From: CALODL01 sp942492115
GTDB lineage: Bacteria; Planctomycetota; Phycisphaerae; UBA1845; CAIVHJ01
Direction of reading: 5' to 3'
Length of the DNA: 64,000 nucleotides
Assembly: GCA_942492115.1 (NCBI GenBank)
Contig: CALODL010000027.1
Coordinates: 682,001-746,000, forward strand
A program made the position numbers and the translations under genes. Below, one piece after another: positions 37,477 through 45,858 of this stretch; position 1 is the stretch's first letter, and every line of letters starts with the position of its first letter. Under the pieces are notes generated by a model. The model was not told where the DNA came from, made no database searches, and saw nothing but the letters and a program-made list of their open reading frames with translations.

Positions 37477-37515
37477 GACGGGACACGCCCTGTGAGTGGC
37501 GTGCCCCGTCTCTAT
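37477..37515 (+). terminator. Terminator-like hairpin at end of lipoprotein operon
   Basis: GACGGGACACGCC (37477-37489) pairs, with one mismatch, with GGCGTGCCCCGTC (37498-37510) over eight bases, followed by TCTAT. The T-tract is weak. It may serve both operons that converge here. Confidence 0.6.
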
Positions 37516-37553
37516 GAAAGCGTGCCGGATGCGCATTTCGCCCCCCGGCGAGC

Positions 37554-38264
37554 TCAATCCAGCACGTGGGCGTCTTCACTGAGCGTGAGAGCGGTGATGC
37601 CATTGATCATGACCGTGTCGGCATTGGGATCGATAGACACCAGGAATGCGTTGACCAGGGCCGGCCAGTCATCATCAGTCTCCAGTTCGATGTCAGCCGA
37701 ATCGATGTTCATCTCCGCCTGGCGAATGCCGATGGCCGCTGCCAGGTCGAAACCCTGCGGCGCCGGCCCGGCATATTTCAACACAAACGCGTTGGGGAAC
37801 TCGACAAACTCGAACGTGTTCGAAAGCAGTGTGCGTGCAGACGTCGAGAGGGGACGATGCCACGCAACCCGGTAGTCCAGGTGGTCACTGTCGTCGATCG
37901 CCGTCTTGGTCGGGCTGAGTGTGATGTCCACATCGTTCAAGCGCACATAGTTCAATCCCATGAGCAGATCTGGGTGGTTGGCCTGGGGTCGACGCGCCCC
38001 GCCGTTCGGGACAGTCAGGTTCACCGGGCCGCCCAGCAGCGGGTGGAACTGCAGGGGATCGGGGTTCCACAACTTGCCGATGATCCGCAGCGTCAGGGTC
38101 TCGCCCAGGACGGTTTCCGTGGTAAAGCCGTCCGGCAGTCCGTCGGGCGCGAGGATCGGCGAGAATTCATCGTAGAGCACGTCGCATTGCCGCACGCGGC
38201 ACGCGGTCGGGGCCAGGCCCGCGAGGGCGACGAGTGTAATCGTGTACCTGGAAGCAGATTTCAT
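37554..38264 (-). CDS. Putative lipoprotein, paralogue of the next gene
   Basis: A 236-residue exported protein, leader MKSASRYTITLVALAGLAP with a weak lipobox (PTAC). The mature part ends in a pattern shared with the gene at 38292: FPNAFVLKYAGPAPQGFDLAAA, then a hydrophobic segment, then DTVMINGITALTLSEDAH. AAGGAGG 6 bases before the ATG fixes the start. No known domain. The two genes are adjacent, same strand, with 27 bases between them, so they are likely one operon and products of a duplication. Confidence 0.6.
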   Translation of the reverse strand: MKSASRYTITLVALAGLAPTACRVRQCDVLYDEFSPILAPDGLPDGFTTETVLGETLTLRIIGKLWNPDPLQFHPLLGGPVNLTVPNGGARRPQANHPDLLMGLNYVRLNDVDITLSPTKTAIDDSDHLDYRVAWHRPLSTSARTLLSNTFEFVEFPNAFVLKYAGPAPQGFDLAAAIGIRQAEMNIDSADIELETDDDWPALVNAFLVSIDPNADTVMINGITALTLSEDAHVLD

Positions 38265-38291
38265 GATGTTCCTCCTTGAACACAAGTCTTG

Positions 38292-39035
38292 TCAGGGATT
38301 CATCGCATGCGCGTTTGAGCCCAGCTGCATGACTTCGATCCCGTTGAGAGTGACCGTGTCGGTCTGCACATCGATGAGCAATGTGAACAACTCTACAAAC
38401 GCCGGCGGACTGAACCCCGGATCGAACCATGTAATCGATCCCAGTTCGGCTGGAATCGACAGTTCGCGCAATCCCAGCAGGGCTGCGAGTTCGATGCCTT
38501 CCGGGGCGGGTCCCGCGTAGGACAGAGTACGGTCATTGGGGAAGGTGGCATGCTCGAATGTGTCCAGGATCGTGACGCGTGCCGTGTCATGGAACTCAAC
38601 ATTCCATACGACTTCGAAGTCCAGCCAGTCCGAGTCGTCGATGGTGATCGCGCCGGGCATGAAGCTCAGCAGGAACGCTTTGATTTCGAAGTAATTCAAG
38701 ATCGAGGTCGGTTGTGGTGTCCTGGCGTTGACCTGTGGTGCTCTGTCCTGCCGGGGAGGTTGTTCGATGGCGGCAGGCGGCTGCGTCGGGACATAGATCG
38801 GACGAAAACGGGGGAAGAGTTGCAAGACATCGATGACCCGGTCATCGATTTCAATGGTGCTTCCGCCCTTCGTGCCGATGGTCGTCGTTTGCGAAATCGG
38901 ATTGCCATTTTCATCGAATTGGTTTCTGGTCTCCGTCGTCCGGATGTCCTCGAAGCTGGCCATGCAGCCCGTATGGCACAGCAGCAAGGTACCGACGCAG
39001 GCCACCCGCATTCGGTGGGATAGCGTGTGGAACAT
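38292..39035 (-). CDS. Putative lipoprotein, paralogue of the previous gene
   Basis: A 247-residue protein, leader with lipobox CHTGC. It shares with the gene at 37554 the core DDSDWLDFEVVWNVEFHDTARV / FPNDRTLSYAGPAPEGIELAALLG and the end DTVTLNGIEVMQLGSNAHA. The upstream middle differs, with a Pro-rich segment (PTQPPAAIEQPPRQ). AAGGAGG before the ATG at 39035 fixes the start; the longer reading from 39206 begins in noncoding sequence. Role unknown. Confidence 0.6.
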   Translation of the reverse strand: MFHTLSHRMRVACVGTLLLCHTGCMASFEDIRTTETRNQFDENGNPISQTTTIGTKGGSTIEIDDRVIDVLQLFPRFRPIYVPTQPPAAIEQPPRQDRAPQVNARTPQPTSILNYFEIKAFLLSFMPGAITIDDSDWLDFEVVWNVEFHDTARVTILDTFEHATFPNDRTLSYAGPAPEGIELAALLGLRELSIPAELGSITWFDPGFSPPAFVELFTLLIDVQTDTVTLNGIEVMQLGSNAHAMNP

Positions 39036-39130
39036 GAAGTGTCCTCCTTGAGCAGGTGTTCCGGTATCGGGCCAACAACGACCCGACGTCACAAGAACAG
39101 ACGGGCAGTTTGGTTCGAGGCGCAAACAAA

Positions 39131-39197
39131 TATGCCTCCTCAGCAGAATCTGTGGTCGAGTTGTGGTTGGGGCAGGTGTCCAAGTGCGTGATAAATG
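39131..39197 (+). repeat. Dispersed repeat, copy B
   Basis: Matches copy A (8443-8507) in the same orientation with roughly 80% identity by eye across about 58 aligned bases. Its core GCAGAATCTGTGG is the left arm of the inverted pair in this region. Confidence 0.6.
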
Positions 39198-39396
39198 GCC
39201 ACGCACGTCGTGTGAAGCAACAACATTTCTTCGGGCTTCGACCGATGCTCATTCACAACACGATCGCCGATGAGCCCCTGGAGCTCCGTCGCCGTCAGCG
39301 TCGGTCGCGCAGACCGGGCCCGGAGGGCCCATGGCCGACGATGACGGGGGCGGGCGCAAGGGGCATCCCTGGCCAGCTCCAGAGTCAGAAGCCGAG

Positions 39397-39436
39397 AGAG
39401 CTATTTAGCTTCCACAGATTCTGCAGAAGAACCACA
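39397..39436 (-). repeat. Dispersed repeat, copy C
   Basis: Ungapped match of about 32 in 40 bases to 40377-40416. It contains the right arm of the 13-bp inverted pair. It lies 57 bases downstream of the gene ending at 39493, in that gene's sense. Confidence 0.55.
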
Positions 39437-39492
39437 AATATTCGGGATGAGCGCGGAGGTGAGATATCTGGGGACGGTCCCGCGGGACTCTC

Positions 39493-40150
39493 TCAAGTGC
39501 GGCGGCGGCGGAGCATCAGCAGTGCCAACGGCAGGCAGAACAGGGGGCCGAGTGACATGGCTCCACAGGCCATGGGGGTGACTGCGACCATGCCACCGTC
39601 ATCCATGCTGCCGTCATCTACACCATTGTCTGTAGGCATTTCATCATCGGGCATGTCATCGCCGGGCATTTCGGTGATTTCGGCAGTCCGGAATGTCAGA
39701 TCGTCGATCACGGTGAAGCCGGCGCCACCGTTGTTGTCGACCGTGATGCGCTGGACCGGCGCGCGCGCCATCTTCGATCCGAATGCTGACCTCGATCCAC
39801 TCGAAACTGTCGGCTGCAAATGTGCCAATGATATCTCCCATGGTATCTTCGACGGTGACCATGCCCATGTTCGCCGAGCTCTGGTCACGAAGGAACAGCA
39901 TGACGTTGATCGCTGGTGGATCGAAAGTGATCACACCCGGCTCGTTGGGTACGATCATCCATGAGTTACTCCCGGAGTGATACAATTCAGGAAAACCAAT
40001 GCTTTGCACCTGGCCGCCACTGAACGACGCCGCGCCGATGCTGAAGGCGCCGCTGAGGTCGGTGAATTCAAAGTCCGTCGTCGCGTTGCCTGCTCGCGCG
40101 GTTGACGAACTCGCCAGAATCAACATGCCTGTCAGTGTCCAACGTGTCAT
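39493..40150 (-). pseudogene. Secreted protein with C-terminal sorting-like tail, frameshift near 39759
   Basis: From ATG 40150 the frame gives a signal peptide (MTRWTLTGMLILASSS, cleavage near ARA) and a beta-rich domain ending FEWIEVSIRIEDGARA. The last part, in the next frame, reads RAPVQRITVDNNGGAGFTVI, DDLTFRTAEI and an acidic linker, then ACGAMSLGPLFCLPLALLML plus RRRR, a surface-sorting-like tail. Removing one base in the GGC/GCGCGCG run at about 39759-39768 joins the two halves, giving 218 residues. AGGAG before ATG 40150 supports the start. I read it as one gene with a frameshift, natural or artefactual. Confidence 0.7.
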
Positions 40151-40504
40151 GGAGCAGCTCCTGTAATTGGAAGACCTGCTCATGATGCACGCCCGGGGGG
40201 CGTACGTCAATCACATCTGTGTTCTCAGCAAGAATCATGGTCCTTTTCGGCTTGGGATGGTGGCGCTGCCGCATGACGACATGATTGACCAATGGGGCGC
40301 AGGAGGGCCATCGCCGTCCTCGCCCGCCGCGGGCCCCTGGCAGGGGACCCTGACATCTCCGGAGTTACCAGGAAGAAGAGCTACTTGCCTTGCACAGATT
40401 GGGCTGAAGAACCACACGTGGTTGAGCAGCTGTATGCGGTGGGCGGCTGGTCACGGCCAGCCGGCCGAGGCCGGTCGTGCTTGACACCTTGCAGCACAGA
40501 GACC
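40151..40504. other. Intergenic region with repeat copy D
   Basis: About 350 bases with no convincing gene. It contains repeat copy D (40377-40416) and a GC-rich stretch CGCCCGCCGCGGGCCCCTGG at 40321-40340. Weak pairing of 40221-40240 with 40393-40413 resembles the inverted pair in the region to the left. Confidence 0.45.
40377..40416 (-). repeat. Dispersed repeat, copy D
   Basis: Ungapped match to 39397-39436, sharing CACAGATT, GAAGAACCACA and neighbours. It lies 89 bases downstream of the gene ending at 40505, in its sense. Confidence 0.5.
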
Positions 40505-43321
40505 TCAGCGACGCTGATCACGGAGTCGGTTTATCTTGTGCACGGTAGGTACGACTGTGATGACCGCGGGGTCGACTGCTTCGACGATGATCTGCGACTG
40601 GTTCGAACCAAAAATGTAGGTCCGTTGTGCTGGATCAGTGGAATCTGCGAGGAGATCAATGATGAACGAGCCCACGGCGTCGCGTTGGGCACGGAAAGTA
40701 AGGGTGGCGAGGTAGGTCGCGTCTCCCGTCGCAATGCCGGCACTGTCCAGGCCTGCGACGAGTTGTTGCGTGTGCACGTTGAAGGCACTCCAGTGGTCCA
40801 CTTCCGAAAACACGTGATCCTTGCGTTCGGTGATCGCCAGGTCGACCAGCTCCAATGCACAGCGGCGGCCACCGCTGACCGTCGTGTGTAACTGATACCC
40901 TCTGAGATCCTCGACCGCGTTCTGGAGAACGACGTCCACCGTGAACAGCGCTCCGGGACGCACGCGTGTCTGCTCTGCGATCAGCGCGAGACGGGTCGAT
41001 CCGGATACGCGTGGCTGCTGAGGCGTGGACGGAGACGGATCGAGCGGGCAGGTGCACGAACTCTCGCCGGCGAAGGCGGCGAGGGCAGCGAACGCGTCAT
41101 TGCCGTCGCACACGCCGTCGGCCAGACATGACCCGAACTGGCCGCCCGCGTCGACATTCAGCGCATTCGGGGAGTCGTTTTCGCATGGAAATGGCGCTGC
41201 GCCGTTGTTGTCGACATTGGCAAAGCAGTTCAATGCCAGGAAACGGTCGTTGCCGTCCGAGGTCCCATCCGGATCACAATCGCCGAACTGGCCACCCATG
41301 TCCGCGAAGACAATGTCGGTCCCGACACAAGCACTGTCGACACACGACCAGAACACACAGTTGTCATCACGGATGCCGTCGCGATCGGTGTCTGCACAGT
41401 CGTCGAACGTCCTGCAGGTGTTCTGCGGGGCGGCCACTCGCAGGACCACACCCGTATCGCCGAAAGGGATGCCTGTGCTGTTGGCCAGGACATAGATTTC
41501 TCCATTGGAATCCTGGCCGAAACCGAGTAGAGACAGTCCGAAGTTGTCCTGGTCTTCAAGATCGAACTCGAGGATCTGGTTGGCATCATCGAGATAGAAC
41601 AGGCGGCCGTCGTTCGAGAATGTCTGAGCAAAGTCACCAAACAAGTAGCGCCCATCCAAATCCGGTATCGTCGATCCGCGGTAGACAAATCCTCCGACGA
41701 TGGCGATGCCTTCGTCGTGATCGTACTGGGCAATCGGATCGACCGCCCCGACCGCGGTTCCCGGATCGATGTCGGTGGCGAATCCTGGATCGTTTCCATT
41801 GGGCACGAAGAAGAACGTGCCTTCTTTGTCATTCCAGCCGAGGTTGTCGCCGGCGTTGACGATGTTGATCTCTTCGATGTCGTTCTGGCCGACATCGGCG
41901 ACATAAAAATCGCCCGTCGCAGGATCGAAGGCAATGCGGAACGGGTTTCGAAGCCCATAAGCGAAGATCTCTTCGACAAATCCAGGCATGCCGACGAACG
42001 GGTTGTCAGCAGGAATACCATACTGCCCGTTTGAGGAGTTGGTTCCGGTCGGGTCAATGCGGATGACCGATCCGAGGATGTTGCCCGGGTCCCTGCCGTT
42101 GCCAGTGCCATGTCCAATGATCGGTGCACCGATGAATTCCTGGCCATCGAGATCATCCGCGCCGCCCCCATCGCCCAAAGCAACATAGAGCAGACCATCA
42201 GGCCCAAACGTCAGAGCGCCGGCGTTGTGATTGAACTGTGGCTCGTCGACGCGCATGAGCTCGCGTGCGCTGCCGCCGTCTACGACGGATGCCGGATTGG
42301 TTGGATCGGGGACTGTCCATTCGGTGACGACACTGTGGTGGTCCGCGCTCTCACCCGGCGGCATGGTGGAAAAGTCGGCCACACCGGTGACGGGTTCGGA
42401 CGTGTACGTGTACAACAGTCCTGTCGTTGCGAATTCCGGGTCGAATGCAACGCCGAGCAGCCCACGCTCGTCGAAGGAATCAGGACCGAACACCCCGAGC
42501 GCGACCAGATCGGCGCTGACATCGAGGAACACGGTCTTCGTTCCGGTCGACAGATCGACGGCCCACAATATGCCAGCCTGATCAGTAACGAAGAGACGTG
42601 ACGTGTCTCCCGGAGCGAACGTCCCCCAGTTCGGTGCAGTCAGCCCCGTGGCCAGCGGTTCGAGTCGAATGGTCATTCCCGTCGCGATGGCCTCGGGGAT
42701 CGGGTCGTCAAGGGGCGTGGGTGCCGGTTGGGCCACATAGTCGAGTGGCCCGTGCAAGACACCACCACCATCGTCGAGTAAACGGATGCGGCTGGTGTCA
42801 CTCTGTGTTGCGATCCACATCGACTCATTGACCCACACGCCGCCGATTACTGCTTCGTCTGAACGTTCGTCTGCCGACGCGTCGTGCACGGCGTCGATGC
42901 TCCATTGCAGGTGATCAGCAATAGTGTTGCCATCACCGAACATGACGGGAGGAAAGTACAATCCCATCCCATAGGGGCCCTGATCGAGCGGCATGGCGAA
43001 GACCCCACCGAGCGTACTGCGGTCGATCGTATCAGTTCCCCCCGGGGCATCGTTGTTGAAGTGCACGAACAACGATGTGCCGGCTTCGATGGTCACGCCA
43101 GTGAACCCAACTGCAGCACTGTACTGACGAATCTGATCTTCGTCGTGCGTGCAAAACCGGTAGCCGGTCAGGTCTTCATCCGTGGTTCCGAAGTTGTGCA
43201 ACTCGATGACACCTGCATCAAGATCAACAGAGCGAATTTGAACATCGCGCTCTGCGGCGTATAACCCGGCGCTCGCCAGAGTGAAAGTGGTGGCCAGTAT
43301 GATGAGGTGACGTGCTTTCAT
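40505..43321 (-). CDS. PQQ-dependent sugar-dehydrogenase-like protein with dockerin-like and cohesin-like C-terminus
   Basis: A 938-residue exported protein, signal peptide MKARHLIILATTFTLASAGL. Residues about 27-140 look like a lamin-tail-like domain (VIELHNFGTTDEDLTGYRFC). Residues about 210-620 form the glucose/sorbosone dehydrogenase propeller: GLTAPNWGTFAPGDTSRLFV, NHNAGALTFGPDGLLYVALGD, EIFAYGLRNPFRIAFDPATG. Then EF-hand-like pairs (DCDPDGTSDGNDRF; DGVCDGNDAFAALAAF). The final 130 residues (VRPGALFTVDVVLQNAVEDL ... TYLATLTFRAQRDAVG) resemble a cohesin-type beta sandwich. AAAGGA before the ATG at 43321 supports the start. Enzyme activity is uncertain because the catalytic His was not aligned. 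Confidence 0.82.
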   Translation of the reverse strand: MKARHLIILATTFTLASAGLYAAERDVQIRSVDLDAGVIELHNFGTTDEDLTGYRFCTHDEDQIRQYSAAVGFTGVTIEAGTSLFVHFNNDAPGGTDTIDRSTLGGVFAMPLDQGPYGMGLYFPPVMFGDGNTIADHLQWSIDAVHDASADERSDEAVIGGVWVNESMWIATQSDTSRIRLLDDGGGVLHGPLDYVAQPAPTPLDDPIPEAIATGMTIRLEPLATGLTAPNWGTFAPGDTSRLFVTDQAGILWAVDLSTGTKTVFLDVSADLVALGVFGPDSFDERGLLGVAFDPEFATTGLLYTYTSEPVTGVADFSTMPPGESADHHSVVTEWTVPDPTNPASVVDGGSARELMRVDEPQFNHNAGALTFGPDGLLYVALGDGGGADDLDGQEFIGAPIIGHGTGNGRDPGNILGSVIRIDPTGTNSSNGQYGIPADNPFVGMPGFVEEIFAYGLRNPFRIAFDPATGDFYVADVGQNDIEEINIVNAGDNLGWNDKEGTFFFVPNGNDPGFATDIDPGTAVGAVDPIAQYDHDEGIAIVGGFVYRGSTIPDLDGRYLFGDFAQTFSNDGRLFYLDDANQILEFDLEDQDNFGLSLLGFGQDSNGEIYVLANSTGIPFGDTGVVLRVAAPQNTCRTFDDCADTDRDGIRDDNCVFWSCVDSACVGTDIVFADMGGQFGDCDPDGTSDGNDRFLALNCFANVDNNGAAPFPCENDSPNALNVDAGGQFGSCLADGVCDGNDAFAALAAFAGESSCTCPLDPSPSTPQQPRVSGSTRLALIAEQTRVRPGALFTVDVVLQNAVEDLRGYQLHTTVSGGRRCALELVDLAITERKDHVFSEVDHWSAFNVHTQQLVAGLDSAGIATGDATYLATLTFRAQRDAVGSFIIDLLADSTDPAQRTYIFGSNQSQIIVEAVDPAVITVVPTVHKINRLRDQRR

Positions 43322-43697
43322 GAGGCTGTTTCCTTTGTGCATGAGCGCGAGAAAATCGACAAGAACATCGCGGCCCCCCCGTCAGGCAGCAGGCCCTTGT
43401 CCGGAGTTCAGGCACGAGCGATGCCGTTTGGCAGGAATCCACCATGAGGTCATGTAATGCCATGACAGGCAAACCGTTGTGCGCGCCGGCGCCTGGGCGC
43501 GTGAGCGCACGACCACCGCCTGGGATTGATCGCTGGTCAGGAAAACACGTCATTTTGGGGATGGGTTCGCGGTCGGAGCCGGCGACGTCAGTCTACAGGC
43601 CGGTCGAATGGTGGCCTGACAGGCTTGGTGAGAAAGTGCTTCGTGGTCACAGTGCGGCGTGAAAGCCCCGTTTTTTTCTTCAACGCGCTACGACGTG
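43322..43697. other. Intergenic region, no feature seen
   Basis: About 375 bases between the dehydrogenase-like gene and the pseudopilin gene, both on the minus strand. I see no gene, terminator or repeat here beyond a ribosome-binding site for the first. Confidence 0.45.
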
Positions 43698-44789
43698 CTA
43701 GGGCGGGTCGGTTTCGTGGAACGCGTAGGGTGAGACGCGCACGCGCGGAGTGTATTCAGACGGCAATTCCTTGTTGTAGAAATTGTCCGTGTCGAACGCG
43801 ATGGGCAGAATCGTCTCGCCGTGCATGTCGGCAAAGAGTACGTTGACGCGCTTGTCCATGTGCCGGTTGTTGGGGATGCGGGACGGGTACTGTTGTTGAG
43901 AGTCGCCGAGGAAGGGCCCCTCTGCGGCCATACTGATGAGCAGATTGGCAAACTCATCGAAGTTGCGCATCGAGGCATACTGACTGATCGTTTCTGGGCC
44001 CGTCTCGAAGATCAGCCCGACCTGCGAGGGGGCGAATACACGATCGAGATTTCCTCGCAGGCGGTGTCCGCTGCGTTTGCGCCCGCACGGATGCGTTGGT
44101 GGATAGTTGAATGAGCCCTTGCACTCGACCCACGTGCCATCATCCTCAGGCGCGGCCCGCCAGCACGACGCCACGGTGCCGTCCACGCCGACGATGTCTT
44201 CGTTGATCCCGAAACTCAGGTAGCCCCAGTATGCCAGATCGTTGCCCGTTGGTGACGTGGGGTTGTCCGGATCGCCCTCGCCCTTGAGGCCGTCATTCGC
44301 GCCTTCATTGCGCGGATAAAACGGGCTGGACAGGCGCACCGCGTCGCCCGGGCAGGTCATCATCTCCGAATCGTCGGCGATCAACTTCTCTTTTTGCTTG
44401 GCGTCCGCAAACTTGGAAGCGCGGACACCCCAATCCCAGTTCTCGGTATAGCCGATGCCCGCTGCCTGAGCCAGAGCAACCGGCCAGGTCAACAATTCCT
44501 GGTCACGGTTGTATTCAAAGCGCGAGCGATTGGGATCGGCAAGTGTGACGCCACCCTCACCTGCAACGACCTGCAAATGGTCGTCGTGCCCATTGGCGAA
44601 GACTGCGGCAGCCTGACCGGTACCGCGCATATGGGCCAGACACTTGATCAGCTTGCCCTGGTCTCGGGCACGCGAGAGTGCTGGCAGAAGAATAGAGATC
44701 AGAAGAGCGATAATGCCGACGACGACAAGCAATTCCACAAGCGTGAATGCACGACGTCCGCAATGGAATGTTTCGTTGTGGAGCATCAT
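43698..44789 (-). CDS. Pseudopilin-like protein (prepilin leader, DUF1559-like body)
   Basis: A 363-residue protein with basic leader then FTLVELLVVVGIIALLISIL, the class III prepilin signal of Planctomycete pseudopilins. The body carries motifs of the DUF1559 type, including LADPNRSRFEYNRD and NVLFADMHGETI near the C-terminus. It would be membrane inserted and processed by prepilin peptidase. Two ATG codons (44789, 44786) compete; no strong ribosome binding site decides. It is divergent from the HDOD gene. Confidence 0.85.
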   Translation of the reverse strand: MMLHNETFHCGRRAFTLVELLVVVGIIALLISILLPALSRARDQGKLIKCLAHMRGTGQAAAVFANGHDDHLQVVAGEGGVTLADPNRSRFEYNRDQELLTWPVALAQAAGIGYTENWDWGVRASKFADAKQKEKLIADDSEMMTCPGDAVRLSSPFYPRNEGANDGLKGEGDPDNPTSPTGNDLAYWGYLSFGINEDIVGVDGTVASCWRAAPEDDGTWVECKGSFNYPPTHPCGRKRSGHRLRGNLDRVFAPSQVGLIFETGPETISQYASMRNFDEFANLLISMAAEGPFLGDSQQQYPSRIPNNRHMDKRVNVLFADMHGETILPIAFDTDNFYNKELPSEYTPRVRVSPYAFHETDPP

Positions 44790-44930
44790 CCGTCTATCAG
44801 GCCCCTTGTCACCGGATCGCTACATTAGCGGACGCGAAGCGCTCGATCAACAAGCGTGGCAATGTCGGCAAATTGGAGGGCTGACAGGATGGGTATGTTA
44901 CAGTAGGTGGAGATCCTGGAGGGATAACAG

Positions 44931-45833
44931 ATGGCGAGTGCAGTATTCGAGCGAATCAAAGCGACTGGCGAACTCCCGTCACCGAGCGGCGTGGCCCTCG
45001 AGGTGTTGCAGATTGCCAAGGATCCATCGGCCAAAATCGTCGATATTGCGGCGATTGTCGAAAAGGACCCGGCGTCGGCGGCGCGCATCCTCAAGTTTGT
45101 CAATTCGGCCTTCTTTGGGGTGAGCAATAAGATCGCATCATTGCACAGGGCTATCATTCTGCTGGGTATGCGCACCGTGGTCAATCTGTCGTTGGGGTAT
45201 TCGCTCATATCCCAGAACATGAAGGGCCGCTGCGACACGTTCGACTACGATGACTTCTGGCTCGATTCCCTGGCGCGCGCCGCCGCAGCCCGGCAATTGG
45301 CTACGGGGGACCTCAACGCCAACGAGGCCTTTACGTGTGGGCTGTTGAGCCAGGTCGGCCGCCTGGCTATGGCTACGGTCTATCCGCGAGAGTATGGCCA
45401 GGTGCTGAACTTCGTGCGAGCCAATACACTGGCCAAAGTCACCGACGTCGAGCGGCGCATCTTCGAACTCGATCACAATCAACTGACGGCCGAAATGCTG
45501 GCCGATTGGCACCTGCCTGAGTACTTCGGCAAGGCTGTGTGTGCCCAGGACGCACCATTTCGCGCAGGGCTGGCGCCGGATTCGATCGAGCTGCAACTGG
45601 GTGGATGGCTGAGTCTCGGCGGCCTCATGGCACCGATGTTCGCGCGTTGGGAGGTCAAACGCACGCAGATTACCTCGCTGCTGACCGCCGCCCATCGCAT
45701 GCGGATTTCACCGAACCACTTTGGAAACACCTTTGCCGCTGTGGGCGAAATCTGGCGTGATGCCGGCGAGCTTTTCACATTGAAAACCGGCCCGGTCGCC
45801 TCGTGGCGCGAGGTATACGCCAAGGCATCCTGA
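44931..45833 (+). CDS. HDOD domain signalling protein
   Basis: A 300-residue protein, nearly all HDOD domain (residues about 15-220): LPSPSGVALEVLQIAKDPSA, VEKDPASAARILKFVNSAFF and LHRAIILLGMRTVVNLSLG. HDOD proteins lack the metal-binding HD pair and serve as regulatory scaffolds, often near cyclic-di-GMP systems. GGAGGG before the ATG fixes the start. It stands alone, divergent from the pseudopilin, and ends 25 bases from the CusA gene. Confidence 0.9.
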   Translation: MASAVFERIKATGELPSPSGVALEVLQIAKDPSAKIVDIAAIVEKDPASAARILKFVNSAFFGVSNKIASLHRAIILLGMRTVVNLSLGYSLISQNMKGRCDTFDYDDFWLDSLARAAAARQLATGDLNANEAFTCGLLSQVGRLAMATVYPREYGQVLNFVRANTLAKVTDVERRIFELDHNQLTAEMLADWHLPEYFGKAVCAQDAPFRAGLAPDSIELQLGGWLSLGGLMAPMFARWEVKRTQITSLLTAAHRMRISPNHFGNTFAAVGEIWRDAGELFTLKTGPVASWREVYAKAS

Positions 45834-45858
45834 CCAACGCGATCGTCTGTGAACTCTA

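Larger units (their letters stand above)
39036..39492. other. Intergenic region with inverted repeat and dispersed repeats
   Basis: About 457 bases. It contains a perfect 13-bp inverted pair, GCAGAATCTGTGG (39143-39155) and its complement (39412-39424), about 256 bases apart, plus a GC-rich hairpin core near 39318-39335 (GGGCCCGGAGGGCCC). The left end matches the repeat at 8443-8507 and the right end matches 40377-40416. Open frames here look spurious. A small nonautonomous mobile element is one explanation. Confidence 0.5.

Noticed and set aside
39036..40504. Integron attC-like sites around the frameshifted gene
   Set aside because: I could not find the RYYYAAC and GTTRRRY core pair at the ends, and the copies do not flank single genes in the expected way.
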